Origin: Solanum dulcamara
Taxonomy: Eukaryota; Streptophyta; Magnoliopsida; Solanales; Solanaceae
Reading direction: 5' to 3'
DNA: 64,000 nucleotides
Assembly (NCBI RefSeq): GCF_947179165.1
Contig: NC_077242.1
Span: 56,538,097 to 56,602,096, forward strand
Shown: positions 10,641-22,979 of the stretch, piece after piece
Numbering within the stretch: position 1 is the first letter of the stretch
How the letters are laid out: every line of letters starts with the position of its first letter
Notes under the pieces: model-generated
Told to the model about the DNA's origin: nothing
Database searches by the model: none
The model's input: only the letters and a program-made list of their open reading frames with translations
Position numbers and translations under genes: made by a program

Positions 10641-13600
10641 AGAACTCCCTAAACGTTATGACGGGTATGATTTGAGTATTTAGTCTTGACTGTTATATTT
10701 TGATGGATCCGGGTGCCATGCTATCTTTTGTGTCTTCTTATGTGGCTAGTAGATTTGATAAAATTCATGAGTGTCTTATAGAACCCTTCAGTATAGCTAC
10801 TTCTATTGGTGAGTCTATATTAGCTAAGAGGGTCTATAGGGATTGTGAGGTGTCTATCCATCACAAGGATACCATGTCTTACTTAGTATAGTTGGACATG
10901 GTCGATTTTGATGTGATTCTTGGAATGGGCTAGCTATATGCTTGGTATGCCTTTGTTGATTGTTGAACTCAGATTGTTAAGTTCAGATTCACGAATGAGC
11001 CTGTCTTAGAATAGAAGGGTATTCTTATTGTGCTTAAGGGTAAGTTTATCTCCTACCTTAGGGCTAAAAAGTTGATATCTATAGGGTGTATTTACCACAT
11101 CATTAGAGTCAAAGATGATACTATTGAGTCTCCTACTCTCGAGTCAGTTCCGATTGTAAATGAGTTTCTTGAGGATCTGCTTAGGGTCTCTCCTGATAGA
11201 CAGATTAACTTTGGGATTGATGTTCTTCCCAATATGCAACCTATCTCTATTCTGCCATATAGAATGACTGCTACTAGGTTGAAAAAAGTGAAAGAACAGT
11301 TGAAAGATCTCCAAGATAAGGGGTTCATTAAGCCGATCATCTCACCTTGGGGAACTCCTATCTTATTCGTGCGAAATAAAGATGAGTCACTGAGAATGTG
11401 CATTGACTACCATCAACTAAACAAGGTCACCATAGAGAACTAGTATCCCCTTCCCAAGACAGATGATCTATTTGACCAGCTTCAGGGTGCCTATTGTTTC
11501 TCAAAGATAGACATTAGATCAGGCTACCACCAATTGAAATTTAGATAATGTGACATCCCAATGACTACTTTCCAAACCAAGTACAGTCTCTATGAGTTTC
11601 TAGTTATGTCCTTTGGTCTAACTAACACTTTTGCGGCTTTTATAGACTTGATGAACAGAGTGTTCAAATAGTATTTGGACATGTTTGTGATTGTATTTAT
11701 AGATGATATATTGATCTATTCGAGGAGTGAGAAGGAGCATGCTAATCATCTCAAAATTTTCCTTCAGACTCTCAAGGATAGGGAGCTCTATGCTAAGTTT
11801 TCAAATTGTGAATTTTGGCTTACTTTAGTGGCATTCCTATGCCATATTATATCCAAAGAGGGTATACGAGTTGATTTGCAAAAGATTAAAGCATTTAAGA
11901 ACTGTCCAAGGCCCACATCGTCTGGCTGGTTACTACCATAGATATTTGGAGGGTTTTCATCCATATCTTCACAATTTACTAAGCTGACGCAGAATAAGGC
12001 TAAGTTTTAATGGTCAGATGCATGTGAGAAGAGTTTTGAAAAGTTGAAAACAAGACTAACTACTGCTCTAGTTCTATCCCTACCCGAGGGAACATATGGT
12101 TTTGTGATTTATTATGATGCATCTAGAGTTGGATTGGGATGTGTATTAATGCATAAGGGGAATGTGATAGCTTATGCTTCCAGACAGCTTAAGATTCATA
12201 AGAGAAACTAACCGACTCACGACCTCGAGTTGGCAGTTGTAGTGTTCGCTCACAATATTTTGCATCATTATCTTTATGGTGTGCATATCGGTGTGTTCAC
12301 GGATTACAAGATCTTGCAATATGTGTTTACTTAGAAAGAGCTGAACCTGAGGTAGAAGAGATGGCTCGATTTGCTCAAGGATTGTGATATGAGCATTCTC
12401 TACCACTTAGGAAAAGCTAACATTGTTGTTAATGCTCTTAGCAGGTTATCCATGGGGAGTATTTCCCATATAGATAAGGGAAAGAAAGAATTGGCCAAAT
12501 AGGTGCATAGTTTTGCATGATTAGGAGTTCAACTTATTGACTCTAGCAAAGGTGGTGTTGTGGTTTAGAATAGGGATGAATCATCTCTAGTTGAAGAGGT
12601 GAAAGAAAAGCAAGATCAAGATCCCATTCTCCTCCAACTGAAGGATGATGTTCATAATCAGAAGGTACTGGCTTTTGCCAAAAAGAGGGGGGAGATGGAG
12701 TTTTGAGGTATCAAGGGAGATTATGTGTTCCAAGCATCGAGGGCATTCGAGACAAGATCATAGCAGAGGATCATAATTGTAGGTATTCCATCCATCCAGG
12801 TTCTACAAAATTATACCATGACTTGAGAGAGGTATATTAGTGGAGTGGAATAAAGAAGGATATAATAGAGTTTGTGTCCAAGTGCACGAACTGCTAGAAG
12901 GTTAAAGTTGACCACTAGAGGCCTTGTGGAGTAGCCCAGAATATTAAAATTGTAGAATGGAAGTGGGAAATGATAAATATGGACTTCATTACAAGTCTAC
13001 CACAATCTCGCAGACAACATGACTCTATTTGGGTGATTATGGATAGGATGACCAAATCATCCCATTTCTTACCCGTTAAGACTACGGACAGTGCAGATGA
13101 GTAGGACAGATTATATCTTTGAGAGATTATTATAATGCACGGAGTCCCTTTTTCTATCATATCAGATAGGATAGCTTATTTCACCGCTCAGTTCTGGAAG
13201 TCATTCCAAAAAGGTTTGGGTTCAAGAGTCAACCTTAGAGCGTCTTTTCATCCGTAGATAGATGGCTAGGTAGAGCGCACGATTCTAACATTGGAGGATA
13301 TGTTGAGAGCCTGTGTCATCGAATTTAAAGGTAATTGGGGTGATCATTTACCTCATATTGAGTTTGCATACAATAATAACTTCCCTTCGAGTATTTAGAT
13401 GGCTCCCTATGAACCTTTGTATGGAAAGAGATGTAGATCGCCGATTTGTTGGTTTGAGGTTGGTGAAGCTAAGTTGATTGGACCATACTTAGTTTATCAA
13501 GAAATGGATAAAGTAAATATCATCCCAGGGAGGTTGAAAATTGCACAGAGTCACCAAAAATCCTACACTAATGTAAGCCAGGAGAGATTTGGAGTTCAAA

Positions 13601-14064
13601 ATGCATGTTTGAGTATATTGAAAGTTTTATCCATGAAGGATCTGATGATATTTGGAAAGAAGGAAAAACTTAGTCCCCGCTACATTGGTCCTTAATAGAT
13701 TGTGAAGAGGGTTGGTAGCGTATCTTATGAATTAGAGTTGCCCCTAGAGCTAGCAGCTATTGACCCCGTGTTTCACATCTCTATGCTTAAGAAATGTTTG
13801 GTAGATTCTTTGCTAGTTGTCCCGACTGAGAGCATTGGGGTGAAAGAGATTTTGAGTTATGAACAGATCTCAGTTCAAATTCTTGATCATCAGGTTCACA
13901 AATTGAGAACCAAAGAGGTAGCATCCGTCAAAGTTCTATGGCAGAATAAGTTTATTGAAGAGGCTACATGGGAAGATGAAGAGGATATGAAAGATAGATA
14001 CCCATATCTATTCGTGTCTCTTAATGATGATGTTGATGGTAATATTCCTTTTTCCTATCTTTGA
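10641..14064 (+). pseudogene. E2 pol: protease, RT, RNase H, integrase with chromodomain-like tail
   Basis: Protease active site DPGA at 10706-10717 and DFDVILGM near 10908. RT about 11230-11930: DYHQLNKVT near 11405 and an intact FIDDIL box near 11696. RNase H about 12070-12440, with YYDAS and HDLELAVVV. Integrase from about 12780: zinc region in scraps (CTNC near 12884), NMDFITSLP near 12976 (first Asp kept), IISD near 13157 (second Asp kept), LEDML near 13290 (Glu kept). The tail includes the GPY/F region near 13680 and VKVLWQNKFIEEATWEDEED near 13930, typical of the chromodomain group. There are about two dozen stops or shifts; the longest open pieces are 11030-11443 and 13702-14064, the latter ending in a natural TGA. 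Confidence 0.92.
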
Positions 14065-14213
14065 CTTGAGAGTCATTCTGAATTCTAGTATTCGGTAGGT
14101 ATTCCTAAGTTTGGGTAGTTGATTGTACGAACATTTGATCTATTGAGCTCTTAATTGTATTTTTACCTTGAGTAAACCCTTAGCTTAGTCTTCATTCGAG
14201 GATGAATGATCCC

Positions 14214-14226
14214 AAGGGGGAGATAT
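14214..14226 (+). other. E2 polypurine tract
   Basis: AAGGGGGAGATAT directly before the TGTAACACCA start of the 3' LTR. Confidence 0.85.
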
Positions 14227-16523
14227 TGTAACACCACATGTTATTCTAGCCTAGACTAAGTTCAAGAGCTATGAGAAAGATTAAGGAATTAGACTGAACA
14301 ATGGACTACGAGGGAGGTCTATGATTCGTAGGTTGTTCTGTAAGTCGTAGGAATGGTTCGTAGACCTCCCCAACACTTTGTGAAATTTTGATTGGGAGAA
14401 TCCTCCCTACGAGCTACCATTACTAGCCATAATCATTCCTATGAGTCATAGGAATGATTCGTAGAGTCTTTGCCTAAATTCTAAAAATACAAGCCTCAGT
14501 ACCTTGACTACGAGTTGATAGGATGACCCGTAGAGATGACTATGGACCGTAGAAATAACTAGTAGAAGAATGTAACAACTAGTCAAATTTCTAAACTAGA
14601 AGGCAACATCTACGAGGGAAGTTGATGATTCATCGAAGTTTCTATGAGTCATAGAAATGACCCATAGGGAAACTTCAGAGAGTCATTATTGCAGGCTTGT
14701 GAGAAACCTGCAGGATGAGGGGAAATCAAGACTCGTCAATTCTTTGACAACTCGTAGACACGAGTCGTAGACCCTAACATTTTCCATCCCAATTTCATTA
14801 TAAAAGACGATGACCCATAGACATTTCTACGAGTCATAATGACAACTCATAGGCGACTAATTTTAGGTTTTTATGAGGATAGATTGGTCTTTTTCCACCT
14901 CTCTTAAACTAAAACCCCAATGACTAAATTAAGTCCATTATCAGTACCTAGTATGCCTAATACCCTCAATAACACTTGGATTATTTGAAAGAAAGAATTT
15001 GAGAAGAGGAGAAAGACTAGGGTTCAAGTTCTTCAAGCGAGGTCTCTGAGTTCTTGAATGTTCTTTGAGTCCAGGTATGTAAGACTGAACAAAAATATGG
15101 ATTTTGTTCCTTCATGTGCCCATTATTGTGATATATGGAATGTGTAGGGATTGAGCCTCCCTGATTGTGTTCCTTGAGAAGTTCTTGTCTTAAAAATATA
15201 CATGTTTTGCTGATTATTGATGGAATATTTTTTTCCTACTAATTAATTCCCCGAACACATAAATTAAACTACTTGTTTTACTTAAACCCTCAAAGTATGT
15301 TGATTGATATTGAATTGTATACATCTTAAGATTGAGTCTAGAGCCTTGAATTGTGGATTTACAATTGTGCTTGGAATGTGAGTGTGATGATAGTAATGAT
15401 AGTATCGACAAATTGATAGTTCTGAATATTTTCATAAATGATTATCTACAATCTCTTTTAATTACATGATTGAAAACGATTGAGAAATTGATTGGTTGAC
15501 GGGATTCATTTGATAGAACAAATAAATTGAAAGAGTCCAAAAGAGACATTAATTTGGTTTGGTTCGAATTGATTGTCTTATGAGCTTGAGTCTTGGGAGG
15601 AGTATCGAGCACCGAATTGGGTAAGAGTAATTAATAACTCGAAACCAATAACTACATCGCCAAACATAGGAGAGGATTGGACTATTAAAGTTTAATATTT
15701 CCCAAATAAGTGTCCTAACATGATAGGACTTGATTGATTATGAATCCATGATTGTTGATTCATTCCTACCCTGTTAAGGTTTGAACAGATTTGGCAATAA
15801 CATCAGTTTGCTGTACTACCACAGGCTCATAAGTGATAGTTGTTAGATAAGAGAAACTATCATATAGGTCTTGATAGTACTCTGAGTCGGATTGGATTAG
15901 ATTGTATATGATTGGTCTTGTCTAAGTCATATTTTTTTAGACTTAGGAAATCTTGATTGAGTTGTTCGTTCTTCTGAGTTGAGATTCTGAGTTGATTTGA
16001 TTCTACCCTAATGCATGTTTCATTCTACCATTTTACATACTCGTACATTCTATGTACTGACATCCATTTGGGCCTGCATCATTTCATGATGTAGAGATAG
16101 GTACTAGAGATCATCAATAAGAGCATCGTTGAGGATCTATTTGCTTCTAGCTAGTTGGTGAGTCCTCCCAGTTTCTGGAGGGTATCGCAATTATCTTTTT
16201 AGATTTGAGTTAGATTTCCTTTATTTGATTTGTGGTAGTCATGAACCTGTGATTGACACCTCTTAGATTATTGATAGAGGCTTGATAGACTAGAGTATTA
16301 ATGATGTTGATTTATTTTGTTTTAACTAGTTTCATTCTTACTAGTTGTTGAATGGATAGATGGTTGGCCTTTGGCCTTGTTTATGAGTAGTATTCTTTTG
16401 AATTGAGTCTTTTCTTGATAAAATGTGATTGAATAAAGGTATTATTGGATCAAGTGGTTCGCTTAAAGACCAGCAATAGTCATTGAGCGTCGTCCATGTC
16501 CAGGGTACCCTCCTGGTGTGACA
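14227..16523 (+). repeat. E2 3' LTR
   Basis: Collinear with 6861-9165 throughout, including the word array at about 14300-14860 and the R-like segment near 16035. Ends CTCCTGGTGTGACA, after which E1 integrase sequence resumes. Confidence 0.9.
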
Positions 16524-17329
16524 AGGAACTCAGGTAAATCTTAGCACCGCTTTTCATCCATAAACTGATGGACAGATAGAGCATACTATTCAATTCATTG
16601 AGGATATGTTACATTCCTACGTGTTGGATTTTAATAGAAGCTGGGATGATCATCTACCTCTTATTGAATTTTCTTATAATAATAGCTTCCAAGCTAGTAT
16701 TCAGATTGCCCCATACAAAGCACTATATGGGCGGAAGTGTATGTCACCAATCGGTTAGTTCAAGGTCGGGGAAGTAGAGTTACTATGTCCTAATCTAGTC
16801 CGTCAAGTAATTGAAAAAGTAAAGCTTATTAGAGACTGACTGCATATAACACAGAGTCGATAGAAGTCTTGTGTAGATATTCGACGACGAGAGTTAGAGT
16901 TTAATGTAGAAAATTGGGGGTTTTCTTAAAAGTATCGCCTATACAGGGTGTCATGAAATTTGAAAAGAAAGTGAAGATCAGTCCTAGTTATGTTAGACCT
17001 TATAAGATTGTTTGGAGGATTAGTAACGTGGCATATGAGCTTGATTTTCCTTTAAAAGTGGAGGCAGTCCATCCTGTGTTTCATGTATCTATGTTGCAGA
17101 AGTGTATTGGAGAACCTTCACGTATTACACATATTTAGGATATTCGCATTGCTAAAGACTTGTCTTATGTGGAGGTACCAGTAGCTATTTTAGATTGGCA
17201 GGTAAGAAGGCTTCGAATTAAAAACGTGGCTTCCGTGAAAGTGTTATGGAGAAATAACAACATCAAGGAAATGACTTGGGAAGCTTAGGAGAAAATGATG
17301 AAGAGGTACGCTTATCTATTTACGGCTTA
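16524..17329 (+). pseudogene. E1 pol, second part: integrase C-terminal half and chromodomain-like tail
   Basis: Continues the E1 integrase exactly where 6860 stopped: GTQVNLSTAFHP, then TDGQ near 16568, EDMLHSY near 16598 (catalytic Glu position kept), LPLIEFSYNN near 16655 and ALYGRKC near 16720. The open piece 16914-17138 contains the GPY/F-like region and the HPVFHVSMLQKC motif. VASVKVLWRNNNIKEMTWEA near 17230 and MMKRYAYLF near 17296 form the tail, ending at a natural stop. One stop and several shifts are present. Confidence 0.9.
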
Positions 17330-17571
17330 AGGTGAGTCACATTTCAATAATGTGCAATTATTTCAATACAACTTAATTGGATTTTAAATGACTTGAAAGT
17401 GCAATTTACATGTCTTATGGTGAGATAGCTAGACGAAGCCTAGTAGTTCAAATTTTTAGAATTTGATTTAAGTATTGAAAATGTAACAAATATAGCCTCG
17501 TAAATAATATATTAGTGGGAAAAGAATTTGACCAAGGAATTCCATCAATCCATTCTCGGACGAATGTTCTT

Positions 17572-17583
17572 AAGGGGGGAGGA
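17572..17583 (+). other. E1 polypurine tract
   Basis: AAGGGGGGAGGA after the usual CGAATGTTCTT lead-in, directly before the TGTGAAACCCC start of the LTR. Confidence 0.8.
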
Positions 17584-19076
17584 TGTGAAACCCCATATTG
17601 TTTTCTTGCACAACATACGTAGCGTAGCATAGTTATATAAAGTGTATATGACTTGGTATAGTACATCAAGAGAACGATACTACAAATTCGTGGTAATATC
17701 AAGAAACTAAAGGTTTAGGTCAAAGGAATCCCTTAGACAAAGTTTGTGGTAAAAGAAATGTATCGGGTAGCACCCCACCCATTCGAAAAGGTTTAAAATA
17801 ACTTGCACCTATGAGATAAGGCCATGAGTGTCTAATAGGCTACGAATACTGTGTTATGAGGTATTATAATAGCATAATGGTCATATGTTCAGTTTTGGAG
17901 TCAAGCTAGTAGCAAAATAAAGGTCGGCAAAAGTTATCGTAAGTTTCTCTTATAATTATTTCTAAACTTTAGGTCAAATGTCTAAGATAATTTCTCCCAA
18001 TATATAAAGAATTATAGGGTCCACACCAACCAATTCAAAGGTCTATAAGTCTAGTTTTCAACCAAAAAAGGGCACTTCAATCCGACATTAGAGTAAAAAC
18101 TTATGACTGTTTTATCGCGGACTGTACGGGTTTAAATTGGGTCACGAACCAGGTCGGGTCAACAATTTGGTTAAGGTGGAATTTGGACGTTTTAAACCAT
18201 CAAGATATTTCATTTTCATCACAAAACATTGAGCAAGCTGAAGATAAGGTTTCATGGTGTTCTTGGGTGATTAAGGTGAGTTTTTAACTATTTCTATCGC
18301 TAAAATTTGCCCACGTGCCTTGAAACGTGATCCTTACAAGTGACAATCATTTTCCCCTTCTATTAGTAGTCTTTGGAGCTATTTTTGGAGGATAGGACTT
18401 TGTAGTATGAGTATTGTTTTCAAGCTTTATCCTTTTTTGATAAGGTAATCATCTCGGGACTCTTTTATGATCACTTTTAGGAAGTTCTACGATTGGTTTT
18501 TCAAGTTATAATCCTAAGGCAAATCTTCCAATTTAAGTTCAATTATGAATTATTTTTAGGTGCGTATAAGCTACGTATATATAGGGTTTGCAAAGCTTAG
18601 GATGTAATGAACAACTTTTATGAAGGAACTACGGGCTTTCAGACATTCGTGGGAAATGTATGTTAAGGTTAATCTTCGTCCTTCCTTTTAGCATGAATTC
18701 TAGAAAACTCCTAAAATGCCATATGTGATATTTTACTATTTTATTATTAGAAAGACCTTTTGTGAAAGGCATTGGGATCACACGTGAAGTATTTTCATGA
18801 TGCTATTAGGTTGATATTCCACTCATTCGGTTAACTAGGATATTCGATATCTATGTATGTCATTTTGTCGGCTTTCTTGACCATATGTCCATATGTATAA
18901 ATCCTTATGTGTCTTTGGGTGGTGTGACTTAAAAATATTTTGAAAGACATTTTAGTATTTGCGATCAGTTATTCTTCCTCGTTAAAGTGTAGTTTAAAAA
19001 CTTTAAAGTAACATGTCGATTTTCCAAAAATCTCAAATATAATTTTATGTTTAAACTACTAAAATACTTGAATTTT
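17584..19076 (+). repeat. E1 3' LTR, first part
   Basis: Begins TGTGAAACCCC after the polypurine tract and runs to the ATTTT that flanks the nested solo LTR. No open frame of note; the minus-strand ORF 17448-17702 crosses the polypurine tract and is chance. Confidence 0.65.
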
Positions 19077-21820
19077 TGTAATGACCTTAAGGGTCATTTT
19101 CAGAAATTTACATAAAATTACCATTTTACCCCTATTATTAGTTACCTCGAGTATTATTTATTCAATTTGTGTGATTGAATTGTTAAAGCCTTAATAGATA
19201 ATGTAATGGGAAAATTCTTAAGTTCTATAGAGTTAAGTTGTTAAATAGTGATTTTCGATACTAAACGGACCTACAAGTCTCAAAACGGGATTATGTCAGT
19301 TCCATCAGCTCCAAAATATAAAAATTGGTCTAAGAGAGTCATTAGAAAGAGATTTGGGGTTGATATGTGAATTTCTAATCTTAAGTTGAAAAGTGAAGTT
19401 TTAATTGAGTTTGTTTGACTTCATCAATGTTTTGAGATCCGAGCATCGAATGAGAATTCTTTTAGTTCCATTGCATTTGAAACATCAAGTTTGATCTAGT
19501 TGAACATTGACTTAGAGTCCCGGGACCTTAATCGTCGTTTTGAGTTTCTAGGCCAAAAGTTGAGTTTTAGGCCAATAAGGGGTCCGGGAGGGTATTTTTG
19601 TTAAAACAACTTCTTTTTGAAAATCTGACGATTCCTTTGAGTCTGAAATATTGAATTTAGTCTAGTATCATATCTGGTTTATTTTCATCGAACCCCGAAT
19701 AATTTTTGATGGTCCAATCGAGAGCATTTTTAAACATAACATTCAGCTGTGATTTGCTTTCTGGTGCAGACATTTTTGTACATCACGATCACGATCATAG
19801 CTCACGCTATTGCGATGATTCAGGAAATTGGTCTTCAAGATCACAAGGGGTTGTTCATGATCGCGATGGTTAGTTTCCTTCCGTGCCTTTCATGATAGAG
19901 AGATTTAATGGATTGCGATCATGAAGGTTATTTTTGACCTGAACAGTGTAAAGTCGTGAAAACAATCCAATTTTTGAAAAACCACTGTTGTTGTCAATTT
20001 AGAGCTTGGAGAAGGAGATTTTGGGTAGATTTCTTGAGGATTATCTTGTGGGTAAGTCTCTTATATAATTCCCCATCATTTATCTATGAATTTCCTTCCT
20101 TTAATCCTTGAATAAGTCTAGTTTTAAGTGAGAATTGTTGGGGGTTCTGGTATTTAAATTTCAATTCAGTTTCATTAATTTCTACCTTGTTTCTTGGCCT
20201 ATTTTTATGGATTTTTCTACAACAAACTCCCATCAGTGAGTACAATATGATTTTTTAATAAATTTCCAGATTTGAACCTTTTCAAAATTAATTAATTTTT
20301 AGACTGTTTTACCCCGATTCTGAAACCTATCAATATGGATGTCATTGGACTCCTTATAACACGTATATTTCATTCTTGATAGTGGGCCATCCTTTCGGCA
20401 TTGAATCCAAAAGTCATTTATCCAGTAGAGTGTTCGAGTGCGGTTTCGACAATTGAGGTAGGTTTAGCTGTCCTTCTTGGGAATGAGTTGGGGTAATTAA
20501 TTAAATTCTATGTTCTAGACTTTGAGATGGGGTCATAGTGTATTTGAGATTAATAATTAATATTTGTGATGCCCGTGTGGGGTCTATTATATGTTGTGTA
20601 GCCCGTGTGGGGGTCTTATGTGATATTTTATCTGTGATTGGGACTGTGTAATCTATGACTTGACAGAGTAGATGTGTGAAGAGGTTAATTGACTTGCAAT
20701 GCCCACTTGAGGAATTGAGTTGAGGGTTTGAACATACCTTAGTAGTGAAATATTGTCTAAAAAGGGGTAAACACTTAAATTGATGTGTTTTCCTTCTCAT
20801 TACTGTCTATTGAGGGTGAAAATTATGCTTAGGTTAAGTTTTGAGAACTTTGAACCTTGTATTACATGTTGAGTTGAATATTACTTTCATGCCTTTTATG
20901 TTGTAAATGAATTCATCCTCATTCATATTATCATTGATCACTGGGAAGTTGAGAATTGTGGAAGAGAAAGAAAATATGACACCTTTCATATATCTTTGAC
21001 CACGAATAGGTGGCAAGCGGATGAGATATTAGCATCATTAGTCCTTGGCCATGAGTTGGGTGGCAAGATAGTTGATACATTGGATTTTTGATGAGGTATG
21101 TGGTCTGCGAGACCCCCATGGGTCCTGCTTGGTAGCACAACTCGGCAGGTGTATACGACAGGTTATGCGACAACCTTGGTCCTACCGTATCATCATACCA
21201 TTGCATCAGCATATTGCATTGCATTATATTTTTACCTATGATACTTGACCTATAAGTTTAACTGTGATATTGAACTGTATTTATGTGTTTACTTTAATTG
21301 CACTGTTATATATAAATTGGCGGAAGCGTAGCCAGAGTGTGGCTTTTCTACATGCAGGTGGAAGCGTTTCTTAGTTTATTCCATAGTTTTTGATTAATTT
21401 CTTATATTCATTCGGTAAAACCTACTGAGTACATATGGATTCTACTCACCCTTACTTCTGTATCCCTGTTTATACAGATACCAGCCAAGGTGTTCAGTGT
21501 AGTAGTTGATTCTAGTTGATACATTATCATCAGATCAGTGGTGAGATCTTAGGATCCGAATCAACTTTAGACCATCTTTCATTTACAGTCTTTTCTATAT
21601 TTGGACACTTATACTATGTATTCAGAAACAAATTTGTATTTAGATGCTTTTTAACTTATGACACTAGGTTTTGGGATAATTTCATAGTTGTCCTTTATTT
21701 TTTGTTTATTTGTGACCTGGCTTCCCTTTGGGAGTCTCTTATGATTTTACTTTTCGGCTTGCACATCAGGATGGAGTTTGGAATATGTGCCATCATGACC
21801 TCAGGTTTTGGGTCGTGATA
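19077..21820 (+). repeat. Solo LTR nested in the E1 LTR, with ATTTT target duplication
   Basis: Starts TGTAATGACC and ends GGGTCGTGATA (the final CA changed to TA). It is flanked by ATTTT at 19072-19076 and ATTTT at 21821-21825, a perfect 5-bp target duplication. No primer site, gag or pol lies between the ends, so it is a 2.74 kb solo LTR left by recombination between two LTRs. Near 19780-19930 it has its own array of GATCACGAT / GCGAT words. The R-like segment is near 21420 (ACTGAGTACATATGG). ORFs 20501-20800, 20931-21224 and 21516-21818 show no known domain. Confidence 0.8.
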
Positions 21821-22979
21821 ATTTTCAAAATAATTTCTTTTTCTAAGTATCAAGGAATTAGGTATAAGAACCAAGTAAAGAACCTTAATCTCCCTATGAA
21901 CATCTTTAAGGTTAAGTTATCTTTCTAAAAAGTTGAGTTAAGTTTTCAAGCTTATTTTTAAAAAAGCATATGAGGTTCCACGAGGCGTTTACGTGCTATA
22001 TAAAAGTAATTATTGAATTATGAGAATAAGAGTGCTAATGAGCCAAGATTAGCTAAGTTCTTGTTATGGACTAATATGTGCATTCAAAGATTATATCTTA
22101 CATGGCATGTTATGCATGGAATTTGATCTATAATCGGAGGTAAGGGGATATTTGCTGAGAATACTATATATATATTATACATATGGCCACATGTTGTCAA
22201 TAAGATGTCGGTAAGCAACCCGAAGAGACTATTTTTGCTAGCATTTGGTTAGGTATGTCATGTATTTGCATCAATATATATATATATATATATATATATT
22301 CACGACGTACGATTACACGAGCATATTTAATTATTATAAGGTCGGATTTAGGCCATAGAGGCTACTAGAATTTCAGTGTCAGGTGTTATCTCGATTACCC
22401 TTTTTATAAAAGTTATTTATGATTCTACTTTCTGCCTTACATACTAGTACATTTTCATTTGTAATGATGTCCAGTTGCCTGGGGATACTACATTTTTATT
22501 TCATGCGTGCAGGTCTAAGTAGGGATTCTGATCGGCCCTGCCCCTCCACTAGGATTCCAGGTTCCGCTGTAAACTGGTCAGCTCTACCTTTTCCTAGAGC
22601 TTTCATACGATGTTTACTTTTGTTGTAAAGTTTGGTTATACTCGGTACTTGTCCCGACAGTGCTTATGATACTCGTAGAGGCTATTTTGAACACTTTATT
22701 CTAGATTTTCTTTTTGCAGCTTTCAGTCTCCTGCGTTTAGGCTTGGTATGTAGATATGTGTGTGTATGCATGTATGTATTCAGTTGCAGCCTCTTCGACT
22801 AGCTACTACTTTATCATCTTGTCTTATCTGCCTTTGATTATATGATTTAATGTTATTTAGCTCATGACCTTAACGGTCCTGGCTTAATATTTTAGATACT
22901 GTGTTGCCTGATCTTTTGGGCCCCCCAATTTAGTTAGCTAGTATGTTATGTGACCAACTTGATCAATTACGGTATCGCG
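21821..22979 (+). repeat. E1 3' LTR, second part (right end uncertain)
   Basis: Sequence resuming after the solo LTR. It has an R-like segment near 22438 (ACATACTAGTACATTTTC) and a CATGCGTGCAGG-type segment near 22503, the same order as in the other LTRs here. No clear CA end was found before the DNA element at about 22980, so the right boundary is a guess. Confidence 0.5.
22274..22299. repeat. (AT)n microsatellite
   Basis: Uninterrupted AT dinucleotides, about 13 units, inside the E1 LTR. Confidence 0.95.

Larger units (their letters stand above)
6861..16523 (+). mobile_element. E2: complete but decayed Ty3/gypsy element nested in E1 integrase
   Basis: 9.66 kb unit with two LTRs of 2305 and 2297 bp, primer site, gag, pol and polypurine tract in canonical order. 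By hand alignment the first ~106 bases of the two LTRs differ at 17 positions (about 84% identity), so the insertion is old. The host pol reading breaks at 6860 and resumes at 16524. No clean 5-bp target duplication is visible (GGGTT on the left, AGGAA on the right). Leader 9182-9379 and 3' stretch 14065-14213 contain no recognised feature. Confidence 0.92.
4242..22979 (+). mobile_element. E1: Ty3/gypsy element, 5' truncated, carrying two nested insertions
   Basis: Pol pieces at 4372-6860 and 16524-17329 join into one interrupted reading across E2. They are followed by a short 3' untranslated stretch, a polypurine tract at 17572-17583 and a 3' LTR split by a solo LTR. The 5' LTR and essentially all of gag are missing; the left edge abuts the E0 LTR at 4242, and 4242-4371 shows nothing I can assign. 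The right end is uncertain because a DNA element follows at about 22980. Confidence 0.65.

Noticed and set aside
21516..21818. 100-residue open frame at the end of the solo LTR
   Set aside because: Ends at the LTR edge, has no known motif, and overlaps the presumed U5; taken as chance.
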